6,099 nt of DNA from Acetobacteraceae bacterium (GTDB taxonomy: Bacteria; Pseudomonadota; Alphaproteobacteria; Acetobacterales; Acetobacteraceae): assembly GCA_027323595.1 (NCBI GenBank), contig DAHWBL010000230.1:1-6099 (forward strand), given 5' to 3'. Under the pieces are notes generated by a model. The model made no database searches, was not told the DNA's origin, and saw only the letters and a program-made list of their open reading frames with translations. The position numbers and the translations under genes are program-made. The stretch's first letter is position 1; every line of letters begins with the position of its first letter. Below, one piece after another: positions 1 through 5,477 of this stretch.

Positions 1-486
1 CCGCGCCGGGCGGTGGTGGGCTGGGATGGCGGGCGGCTGTCGATGCTGATCGCGGTGCTGGACAGCCGCTGCGGGCTGCGGCTGGCCGGCTCGGATGTGT
101 ATCTCAACATCGCCGGGGGCCTGCGCGTGAGCGAGCCGGCGGCGGATCTGGCGGTGGCCGCCGCGCTGGCCTCGGCGACGAGCGGCCAGCCGACGGCGGC
201 GGACGCGGTCTATTTCGGTGAGGTCGGGCTGTCGGGCGAGGTGCGCCAGGTGTCGCAGATGGCGGCGCGGCTGAAGGAGGCGGCCAAGCTCGGCTTCGCC
301 CGCGCGGTGCTGCCGCGGCGGGTGGCGCGCGGCAACCGCCCGCGGCCGGACGCCGGCGGCATGGGGCTCGACGAGATCGGCCACCTGTCCGATCTGGTCG
401 CCGGTTTCGCCGGCCCCGAGGGCGAGCCCGCCAAGGGGGTTGGCGACGGTGGCGCGCCGGACGATAAGCGGGGCGATGAGCGTTGA
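1..486 (+). CDS. radA: DNA repair protein RadA (Sms), C-terminal part only
   Basis: This is the last 161 codons of a gene that begins before the window; frame 1 is open from the first base to TGA at 484-486. RadA is a RecA-like ATPase that helps process recombination intermediates by branch migration. What remains is the C-terminal Lon-protease-like domain. The stretches PRRAVVGWDGGRLSM, DVYLNIAGGLRVSEPAADLA, FGEVGLSGEVRQV and RLKEAAKLGFA match the RadA family closely as I know it. The zinc finger, Walker A and KNRFG motifs would lie upstream and cannot be seen. The last 30 or so residues (GPEGEPAKGVGDGGAPDDKRGDER) form a charged, low-complexity tail that the core family does not need. cvpA follows after 12 nt, so co-transcription is likely. 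The first in-frame ATG inside the window is not the true start. Confidence 0.95.
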   Translation, partial: PRRAVVGWDGGRLSMLIAVLDSRCGLRLAGSDVYLNIAGGLRVSEPAADLAVAAALASATSGQPTAADAVYFGEVGLSGEVRQVSQMAARLKEAAKLGFARAVLPRRVARGNRPRPDAGGMGLDEIGHLSDLVAGFAGPEGEPAKGVGDGGAPDDKRGDER

Positions 487-498
487 GTGGGGCTGCAC

Positions 499-1083
499 AT
501 GAACTGGGTTGATCTGACCATCCTTGGCGTGATCGGCATTTCCGCGGCGATCGGCTGGCTGCGCGGCTTTCTGCGCGAAGTGCTGTCGATCGGCGCCTGG
601 GTCGCGGCGGCCTGGATCGCGGCGGACTGGTATGAGCGGGCGGCGACCCTGATCGGCCCATATCTGCCCAGCCCCGAATTCGCGGTGCCGGCGGCCTTCG
701 GGGTGGTGTTCCTCGCCGCGCTGATCCTGCTCAGCATCGTCGCCGCGGTGATCAGCCGGCTGGCGCGGATCAGCGCGCTGTCGCCGCTCGACGCGACGCT
801 GGGGATCGTCTTTGGCATCGTGCGCGGCGCGGTGGTGGTGGTGGTGGCCTACATCGCCGGCGCGATGCTGCTGCCCGTCGATCGCTGGCCGCCGCCGGTT
901 CAGAATGCCCGCCTGCTGCCCTATATCTACCGCGGCGCGACGACGCTGGTGGCGCTGGCGCCCAGCGAATACCGCCCGGCCGTCGCCGCGCCCGCCATCC
1001 CTGCCACCCCCCTGCCGGCGACGCCGCCGCCGGTCGATCTGCTCGCTCCCGTGGTACCCGCCGGCCCGCCGGCCGGAAAATAA
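499..1083 (+). CDS. cvpA: CvpA family inner-membrane protein
   Basis: This encodes a 194-residue small membrane protein of the CvpA (colicin V production) family. Its molecular role is poorly defined; in E. coli it sits upstream of purF and affects colicin V production and envelope stress tolerance. Four hydrophobic segments are visible at about residues 4-20, 28-43, 62-85 and 101-125. The opening MNWVDLTILGVIG, then GWLRGFLREVLSIGAWV, and LDATLGIVFGIVRG, are family signatures. The C-terminus after about residue 160 is rich in Pro and Ala and probably disordered. I chose ATG 499 because family members begin with M-N/D-x-x-D; an in-frame GTG at 487, directly after the radA stop, would add four residues. 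The ribosome binding site is weak (a GTGGGG stretch), so translation may depend on radA. Five consecutive GTG codons at 832-846 encode a Val5 run in the fourth membrane segment. The next gene, purF, is its classic partner. Confidence 0.92.
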   Translation: MNWVDLTILGVIGISAAIGWLRGFLREVLSIGAWVAAAWIAADWYERAATLIGPYLPSPEFAVPAAFGVVFLAALILLSIVAAVISRLARISALSPLDATLGIVFGIVRGAVVVVVAYIAGAMLLPVDRWPPPVQNARLLPYIYRGATTLVALAPSEYRPAVAAPAIPATPLPATPPPVDLLAPVVPAGPPAGK

Positions 1084-1101
1084 GACCGGCCCACCGGCCG
1101 G
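1061..1101 (+). repeat. Two near-identical 16-bp hairpin repeats around the cvpA stop
   Basis: CCGGCCCGCCGGCCGG (1061-1076) and CCGGCCCACCGGCCGG (1086-1101) differ at one base and are separated by 9 nt holding the cvpA stop codon. Each copy can fold on its own into a 6-bp CCGGCC/GGCCGG stem with a 4-nt loop. The second ends 5 nt before the purF Shine-Dalgarno sequence. The first copy encodes the last residues of CvpA. No U-tract follows on the plus strand, so it is not an intrinsic terminator in that direction. It could affect mRNA processing or cvpA/purF balance, or be a chance product of high GC. Confidence 0.55.
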
Positions 1102-1106
1102 CATGC

Positions 1107-1113
1107 AAGGAGA
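1107..1113 (+). promoter_or_regulatory. Strong purF ribosome binding site
   Basis: AAGGAGA lies 5 nt before ATG 1119. It is the best Shine-Dalgarno match in the window and fixes the purF start. Its strength contrasts with the weak or absent sites of cvpA, the SDR gene and the YkuD gene. Confidence 0.85.
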
Positions 1114-1118
1114 TATCG

Positions 1119-2582
1119 ATGTCGCACGCCGACGCCGGCCCCGACGACGACCACCCGCATGAGGAATGCGGCGTCATCGGCGTGTGGAACGTGGCCGACG
1201 CCGCCGCCCTCACCGCGCTCGGGCTGCACGCGCTGCAACATCGTGGCCAGGAGGCCACCGGCATCGTCACCTTCGACGGCGCGCGCTTTCACTCCCATCG
1301 CGGGCTTGGGCTGGTGGGCGATAATTTTTCCGACGCGCGGGTGATCGCCCGCCTGCCCGGCACCCGCGCGATCGGGCACAACCGCTACGCCACCACCGGC
1401 GAGACCATCCTGCGCAACGTGCAGCCGCTGTTCGCCGATTTCGAGTTCGGCGGCCTCGCGGTCGGCCATAACGGCAATCTCACCAACGCGCAGGCGCTGC
1501 GCCGCGCGCTGGTCCGGCGCGGCTGCCTGTTCCAGTCCACCACCGACAGCGAGGTGTTCATCCACCTCATCGCCATCAGCCTGTATTCCTCGATCACCGA
1601 CCGGCTGATCGACGCGCTGAAGCAGGTGAGCGGCGCCTATTCGCTGGTCGCGCTGTCGGACCAGGCGCTGTACGGCGTGCGCGATCCGCTCGGCGTGCGC
1701 CCGCTGATCCTGGGGCGCATCGGCGGCGGTCCGGGCGGCTGGGTGCTGGCCAGCGAAACCTGCGCGCTCGAGATCGTCGGCGCCGAATTCGTCCGCGACA
1801 TCGAACCCGGCGAGATCGTGGTGATCAACGATGCCGGCGTGCACAGCATCAAGCCGTTCTCGCGCCAGAACAGCCGGTTCTGCGTGTTCGAATACATCTA
1901 TTTCGCGCGTCCCGATTCGGTCATGGACGGCATGGCGGTCTATGAGGCGCGCAAACGTATCGGTGCCGAACTGGCGCGCGAAAGCCGCGTCCCCGCCGAC
2001 GTGATCGTGCCGGTGCCCGATTCCGGGGTGCCCGCGGCGATGGGCTATGCGCTCGAATCGGGCATCGAGTTCGAGCTGGGCATCATCCGCAACCATTATA
2101 TCGGCCGCACCTTCATCGAGCCGACCGACCAGATTCGCAATCTTGGCGTCAAGCTCAAGCATTCCGCCAATCGCGGCGTGCTCGCCGGCAAGCGCGTGGT
2201 GCTGGTGGACGATTCGATCGTGCGCGGCACCACCAGCCGCAAGATCGTCGAGATGGTGCGCGCCGCGGGTGCCGCGGAGGTGCATATGCGCATCTCCTCG
2301 CCGCCCACCACCCACTCCTGCTTCTACGGCATCGACACGCCCGAGCGCGACCAGTTGCTCGCCGCCCATCACGATCTGGCGCAGATGACCGAACTGATCG
2401 GCGCCGACAGCCTCGCCTTCATCTCGCTCGACGGGCTGTATCGCGCGCTCGGCAAGCCCGGACGCGACCCGGCGAGCCCGGCCTATTGCGACGCCTGCTT
2501 CACCGGCTCCTACCCGATCGCGCTGTCCGACCACGACGCAGCACCGGAGCGCCAGCTCAGCCTGCTGGCCAGCGCGCCGTGA
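1119..2582 (+). CDS. purF: Amidophosphoribosyltransferase
   Basis: PurF (487 residues) makes 5-phosphoribosylamine from PRPP and glutamine, the committed step of de novo purine synthesis in the cytosol. The N-terminal half is a class II glutaminase. The likely nucleophile is Cys17 in HEECGVIGV, exposed after removal of a 16-residue propeptide. GHNRYATTG and GHNGNL follow, as expected for glutamine binding. The C-terminal half is a phosphoribosyltransferase with the PRPP loop VVLVDDSIVRGTT at about residues 360-372 (D364, D365). Cys255, Cys401, Cys457 and Cys460 occur in CVFEYIYFARPDS, HSCFYGID and CDACFTG. Their context and spacing match the four [4Fe-4S] ligands of the Bacillus subtilis enzyme, so this is the iron-sulfur type rather than the E. 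coli type. Length is normal and the frame intact. The gene follows cvpA by 35 nt, and its TGA overlaps the ATG of the SDR gene. No PurR-like operator could be identified by eye. Confidence 0.97.
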   Translation: MSHADAGPDDDHPHEECGVIGVWNVADAAALTALGLHALQHRGQEATGIVTFDGARFHSHRGLGLVGDNFSDARVIARLPGTRAIGHNRYATTGETILRNVQPLFADFEFGGLAVGHNGNLTNAQALRRALVRRGCLFQSTTDSEVFIHLIAISLYSSITDRLIDALKQVSGAYSLVALSDQALYGVRDPLGVRPLILGRIGGGPGGWVLASETCALEIVGAEFVRDIEPGEIVVINDAGVHSIKPFSRQNSRFCVFEYIYFARPDSVMDGMAVYEARKRIGAELARESRVPADVIVPVPDSGVPAAMGYALESGIEFELGIIRNHYIGRTFIEPTDQIRNLGVKLKHSANRGVLAGKRVVLVDDSIVRGTTSRKIVEMVRAAGAAEVHMRISSPPTTHSCFYGIDTPERDQLLAAHHDLAQMTELIGADSLAFISLDGLYRALGKPGRDPASPAYCDACFTGSYPIALSDHDAAPERQLSLLASAP

Positions 2583-3280
2583 TGCAGGTCGCGCAGCCGG
2601 TCGCGCTGGTCACCGGCGCGAGCCGTGGCCTGGGGGCGGCCGTCGGCCTCGCGCTCGCCGCCGCGGGGGTGCGCCCGGTGCTGGTGGCGCGCACCCAGGG
2701 CGGGCTGGAGGAGGTGGACGACGTGATCCGCGCGGCCGGCGGGGAAGCGACCCTGCTGCCGCTCGACCTCGCCGATGGCGCGGCACTGGACCAGCTCGGC
2801 CCCTCGCTGTTCGCCCGCTTCGGCCGGCTCGACATATTGGTCCATTGCGCCGCCACCCTGGGGCGGCTCACCCCGGCCGAGCACATCCTGAACGAGGACT
2901 GGGACGCCTGCGTCGCGGTGAACCAGGCGGCGGTGTGGCGGCTGATCCGCGGCTGCGCGCCGCTGCTGCGCGCCGCCCCCGCCGGGCGCGCGGTGTTCGT
3001 CACCGACCAGGCGGCGCACCGGCCGCGCGCCTATTGGGGCAACTACGGCGCCACCAAGGCCGCCGCCGCCGAGCTGGTGCTGTGCTGGGCCGCCGAACTG
3101 CGCCAGACCAGGCTGCGGGTGAACCTGTTCGACCCCGGCCCGATGGCCACCGCGCTGCGCCGCGCGGCGATGCCCGGCGAGGACCAGTCCGCCCTGCCGC
3201 ACCCCTCCGACATCGCGCCCGCGCTGGTGGCACTGTGCATGCCCGCCGAGACCAGGCACGGCGAGATCATCGCCGCCTGA
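2582..3280 (+). CDS. SDR family oxidoreductase with atypical active site
   Basis: This encodes a 232-residue short-chain dehydrogenase/reductase of unknown substrate. The Rossmann nucleotide-binding motif TGASRGLG is at residues 11-18, and the Y-x-x-x-K pair is Tyr155 and Lys159 in NYGATK. Two classical elements are changed. The NNAG-like segment reads HCAA. The position 13 residues before Tyr155, normally the catalytic Ser, is Asp142 in VFVTDQAAH, with Thr141 next to it. The surrounding W-G-x-Y-x-x-x-K layout and the later RVNLFDPGPMATALR resemble the E. coli YciK branch of the family, from memory. I chose ATG 2582 because it overlaps the purF stop (TGATG), indicating translational coupling, and puts the glycine motif at the usual distance from the N-terminus. 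The frame stays open upstream to 2486, but only inside purF. There is no separate Shine-Dalgarno. Function beyond NAD(P)-dependent oxidoreduction, or a non-catalytic role, cannot be assigned. Confidence 0.88.
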   Translation: MQVAQPVALVTGASRGLGAAVGLALAAAGVRPVLVARTQGGLEEVDDVIRAAGGEATLLPLDLADGAALDQLGPSLFARFGRLDILVHCAATLGRLTPAEHILNEDWDACVAVNQAAVWRLIRGCAPLLRAAPAGRAVFVTDQAAHRPRAYWGNYGATKAAAAELVLCWAAELRQTRLRVNLFDPGPMATALRRAAMPGEDQSALPHPSDIAPALVALCMPAETRHGEIIAA

Positions 3281-3305
3281 TAACGCCCACCCACCGCAGG
3301 CGGCG
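3271..3305 (+). terminator. Possible hairpin at the SDR 3' end (no U-tract)
   Basis: CGCCGCCTG (3271-3279), which includes the end of the SDR gene, is the exact reverse complement of CAGGCGGCG (3297-3305). This gives a 9-bp stem with a 17-nt loop. The same arm could pair over 10 bp with 3322-3331 or 3347-3356 in the next two repeat units. A convergent position suits a bidirectional transcript end, but no T-run follows on either strand. It would have to act with Rho or as a 3'-end stabiliser. Confidence 0.35.
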
Positions 3306-3360
3306 GAGACGCCCACCCACCTCAGGCGGCGGAGACCCCCCCCGCCTCAGGCGGCGGAAA
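3284..3360. repeat. 26-bp tandem repeat (about 3 units) between convergent genes
   Basis: Unit 1 is 3284-3309, unit 2 is 3310-3335 (26 nt each, one base different), and unit 3 is 3336-3360 (25 nt, its first part changed to a run of eight C). Units 1 and 2 share CGCCCACCCACC, then a one-base difference, then CAGGCGGCGGAGA. The third unit covers the stop and last codons of the minus-strand response regulator gene (stop at 3347-3349). Units 1 and 2 therefore look like duplicates of that gene's 3' end plus flanking DNA. The array fills nearly the whole 66-bp gap between the two genes. Confidence 0.8.
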
Positions 3361-4066
3361 CCAGCGAGCCCGCCGGGTCCAGCCGATAGCCGCCGGCCTC
3401 GGTCAGCAGCAGCCGCGCATGCGCCGGATCCGCCTCGATCTTCTGCCGCAGCCGGTAGATGTGGGTCTCCAGCGTGTGGGTGGAGACCGAGGCGTGGTAG
3501 CCCCACACCTCGTTCAGCAGCACCTCGCGCGGCACCGTGCGCGACCCGGCGCGGTAGAGGAATTTCAGGATCGCCGCCTCTTTCTCGGTGAGCCGGATGC
3601 GGCGGTTGTGCGCGGGGTCCTGCAACTGCTTCACCGCCGGGCGGAACACGTACGGACCGATGCCGAACACCGCGTCCTCGCTGTTGTCGAAGATGCGCAG
3701 CTGCGCGCGCAGCCTGGCCAGCAGCACCGCGAGCTTGAACGGCTTGCCCACATAATCATTGGCGCCGGCATCAAGACCGCGCACCACATCGGCCTCGGCA
3801 TCCGAGCCGGTCAGCATGATGATCGGCACATGCAGCCCGCCCCGGCGCAGGCCAAGACAATAATCGCGCCCGTCGCCATCGGGCAGGGTGACATCGAGGA
3901 TCAGCGCGTCAAAGCGCGCGGATTTCTCGGCGAGCATCGCATCGGCCTCGGCAAGGCTGCCGGCGCCGAAAGGAGCGAACTCCCCCTCCTGGGCAAGCTG
4001 CTCGACCAGCGTGTCGCGCAGCAGCGCATCGTCATCGATGATCAGAATCGGTCGCGGGCCACTCAT
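3347..4066 (-). CDS. OmpR/PhoB-family response regulator (orphan)
   Basis: This encodes a 239-residue two-component response regulator and probable DNA-binding transcription factor. The receiver domain covers residues 6-120. Its acidic pocket is D11-D12-D13, the phospho-acceptor is Asp58 in LILDVTLPDGDG, the switch Thr is Thr86 in IIMLTGSD, and the conserved Lys is Lys108 in GKPF. A winged-helix output domain occupies about residues 140-232, with RIRLTEKEAAILKFLYRA, REVLLNEVWGY and THTLETHIYRLRQKIE, the latter being the typical recognition helix region. I chose ATG 4066 because an AAGGGA site precedes it by 6 nt and the receiver then begins at the normal distance. The frame is open upstream to 4162, but that extension resembles no receiver. 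No histidine kinase gene lies in the window, so the partner and target genes are unknown. It is transcribed alone, divergent from ribA and convergent with the SDR gene. Confidence 0.93.
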   Translation of the reverse strand: MSGPRPILIIDDDALLRDTLVEQLAQEGEFAPFGAGSLAEADAMLAEKSARFDALILDVTLPDGDGRDYCLGLRRGGLHVPIIMLTGSDAEADVVRGLDAGANDYVGKPFKLAVLLARLRAQLRIFDNSEDAVFGIGPYVFRPAVKQLQDPAHNRRIRLTEKEAAILKFLYRAGSRTVPREVLLNEVWGYHASVSTHTLETHIYRLRQKIEADPAHARLLLTEAGGYRLDPAGSLVSAA

Positions 4067-4072
4067 GTCGTT

Positions 4073-4078
4073 TCCCTT
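4073..4078 (-). promoter_or_regulatory. Ribosome binding site of the response regulator
   Basis: On the minus strand AAGGGA lies 6 nt before ATG 4066. It supports this start over the longer open frame reaching 4162. Confidence 0.65.
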
Positions 4079-4205
4079 CTCGCTTGGTCCAGCGACGCCC
4101 ATGGATGGCGCCGGCATGGCGGCGCGGCTAGCATGCGCCGCCGCACGCACTGCATACAACATCGGACCTCACGGAAATGTTTCATCTTGTAATGACGCTG
4201 TCACA

Positions 4206-4275
4206 GGCGCGGTTGAAGCCCGCGCCGGGTGGCCCCATCTGCGCAGGGGCCGGGTGGCGACATCGTGGCGGCCCC
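4206..4275 (+). other. Potentially structured leader of ribA
   Basis: Several elements can be read directly. GGCGCGG (4206-4212) and CCGCGCC (4220-4226) form a 7-bp stem with a 7-nt loop. GGGGCC (4246-4251) can pair with GGCCCC at 4231-4236 or with GGCCCC at 4270-4275, giving two mutually exclusive stems. The 10-mer GCCGGGTGGC occurs twice, at 4224-4233 and 4249-4258, 25 bp apart. If transcription starts near 4200, these lie in the untranslated leader about 30 nt before the ribosome binding site. A regulatory role is speculative, as GC-rich DNA makes short stems common. Confidence 0.35.
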
Positions 4276-4291
4276 GCCGACGCAGCCACCA

Positions 4292-4298
4292 GAGGGAG
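4292..4298 (+). promoter_or_regulatory. Ribosome binding site of ribA, favouring GTG 4305
   Basis: GAGGGAG ends 6 nt before GTG 4305 and 12 nt before ATG 4311, both in the ribA frame. The spacing favours the GTG start, though ATG 4311 cannot be excluded. The difference is two residues. Confidence 0.55.
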
Positions 4299-4304
4299 CC
4301 CGCC

Positions 4305-5477
4305 GTGCCGATGAGCCAGCCCAAGGCCAGCGAACCAGCCGCCGGCTCTCCCGCCGCCGAGGCCAGCCGCGCCAGCATGGTGCTGCGCATGCGCCGGGTG
4401 CACCGCGCCGTCGCCGACCTGCGCCGCGGCACCCCCGTCGTGCTCACCGGCGCCTATCCGCTGGTGGTGCTGGCGGCCGAAACCGCGGGCGCGGACGGTC
4501 TGGCCGACATGGCTGCCCTGCGCGCCGGCGGGCCCGCGCTGCTGGTGCTCGCGCCCACCCGCGCCGCGGCGATCCTGGGCCACGCGGTCGATTCCGCCGA
4601 CCAGCCGGTGGCGCTCAGGCTGCACGAGGCCCTGTTCGACCCGATCGCGCTGCGCACCCTGGCCGACCCCACGCAGGAACGCCTGCTGGTGCCCGAGCTG
4701 CCCCGCCTCGCGCGCGGCGTGCCGGCCGACACCGGTGCGGCGCTGGAACTGGTCAAGCTCGCCCGGCTGCTGCCCGCCGCCCTGGTCGCGCCGCTGCACG
4801 CGGACCGCGCGGCGATGGTGGCCGGCCGCGATCTGGTCAGCGTGCCGGCCGCCGATGTGCTGGCCTACCCGACCAAGCTGGTCACCAACCTGGCCCGCGT
4901 CGGCGAGGCCATGGTGCCGCTCGCCGGCGCCGAGCAGGCGAGGGTGGTGGCGTTTCGCGCGCCCGACGCCGGCATCGAGCATCTGGCGATCCTGATCGGC
5001 CAGCCCGAACGGCAGGAGGCGCCGCTCACCCGGCTGCATTCGGAATGCTTCACCGGCGACCTGCTGGACAGCCTGCGCTGCGACTGCGGCCCGCAATTGC
5101 GCGGCGCGGTCCAGCGCATGGGCGCGGACGGCCACGGCGTGCTGCTGTATCTGGCGCAGGAAGGCCGCGGCATCGGCCTGGTCAACAAGCTGCGCGCCTA
5201 CACCTTGCAGGATCAGGGGCTGGACACGCTGGACGCCAACCGCGCGCTCGGCTGGGGCGCGGACGAACGCAATTTCCTGATCGCGGCGGCCATGCTCGAT
5301 GCGCTGGGCATCGGCGCGGTGCGGCTGCTGACCAACAACCCGCTGAAGCTGGAGGCGCTGGCCGCCTGCGGGGTGCGGGTGGTGGCGCGCGAGCCGCACA
5401 GCTTCACCCCCAACGGCGTCAATGACCGCTATCTGCACACCAAGGCGGATCGGTTCGGCCATCTGCTGGATTTCTGA
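4305..5477 (+). CDS. ribA: GTP cyclohydrolase II with DHBP-synthase-like N-terminal domain
   Basis: RibA (390 residues from GTG 4305, 388 from ATG 4311) opens GTP to 2,5-diamino-6-ribosylamino-pyrimidinone phosphate, the first step of riboflavin synthesis. The catalytic domain is the C-terminal part, from about residue 220. RLHSECFTGD followed by LRCDCG gives zinc ligands Cys248, Cys259 and Cys261, with the same 11- and 2-residue spacing as E. coli RibA. YLAQEGRGIGLVNKLRAYTLQDQG and LLTNNPLK follow; Tyr in LRAY is the conserved active-site tyrosine. The N-terminal 200 residues sit where bifunctional RibBA proteins carry DHBP synthase. The acidic DDEDRENEGD-type catalytic loop is absent, with VVLAAETAG in a comparable place, so this half is probably not a working RibB. 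A separate ribB would be needed. This architecture is, as far as I recall, common in alphaproteobacteria. The TGA overlaps the ATG of the YkuD gene by one base. Confidence 0.93.
   Translation: MPMSQPKASEPAAGSPAAEASRASMVLRMRRVHRAVADLRRGTPVVLTGAYPLVVLAAETAGADGLADMAALRAGGPALLVLAPTRAAAILGHAVDSADQPVALRLHEALFDPIALRTLADPTQERLLVPELPRLARGVPADTGAALELVKLARLLPAALVAPLHADRAAMVAGRDLVSVPAADVLAYPTKLVTNLARVGEAMVPLAGAEQARVVAFRAPDAGIEHLAILIGQPERQEAPLTRLHSECFTGDLLDSLRCDCGPQLRGAVQRMGADGHGVLLYLAQEGRGIGLVNKLRAYTLQDQGLDTLDANRALGWGADERNFLIAAAMLDALGIGAVRLLTNNPLKLEALAACGVRVVAREPHSFTPNGVNDRYLHTKADRFGHLLDF

Larger units (their letters stand above)
4067..4304. promoter_or_regulatory. Divergent control region, response regulator / ribA
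   Basis: This 238-bp gap must hold promoters for the minus-strand regulator gene and plus-strand ribA. The stretch 4150-4200 is clearly less GC-rich than its surroundings and is the likeliest promoter zone. On the plus strand TGTAAT (4188-4193) matches the TATAAT -10 consensus at five of six bases, but nothing 16-18 bp upstream resembles TTGACA. I found no convincing -10/-35 pair on the minus strand. I compared the region with the FMN (RFN) riboswitch consensus from memory, because ribA lies downstream, and did not find it. Confidence 0.5.

Noticed and set aside
832..846. GTG x5 microsatellite as a phase-variation switch in cvpA
   Set aside because: Triplet slippage would only change the number of Val residues, not the frame, and five units is short.
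927..2534. 535-codon open frame on the minus strand across cvpA and purF
   Set aside because: It lies opposite purF, whose family motifs are unmistakable. The translation is a His/Asp/Gly/Arg-rich composition typical of the antisense frame of a GC-rich gene and shows no domain.
2486..2581. Longer start for the SDR gene at 2486
   Set aside because: The extra 32 residues lie inside purF in another frame and are Arg/Pro-rich. TGATG coupling at 2580-2584 and the glycine motif position favour ATG 2582.
3284..3360. CRISPR-like array
   Set aside because: Units are directly adjacent 26-mers without unique spacers, only about three copies, and the last overlaps a coding end.
3888..4304. Upstream extension of the ribA frame to 3888
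   Set aside because: It runs antisense through the response regulator gene and the control region. The Shine-Dalgarno at 4292-4298 marks the start at 4305 or 4311.
4067..4304. FMN riboswitch upstream of ribA
   Set aside because: The conserved RFN sequence blocks, as I remember them, are not present. The stems seen are different and short.
4229..5425. 398-codon open frame on the plus strand in an alternative frame of ribA
   Set aside because: Arg/Ala/Gly/Pro-rich low-complexity translation without motifs, fully inside ribA in another frame.
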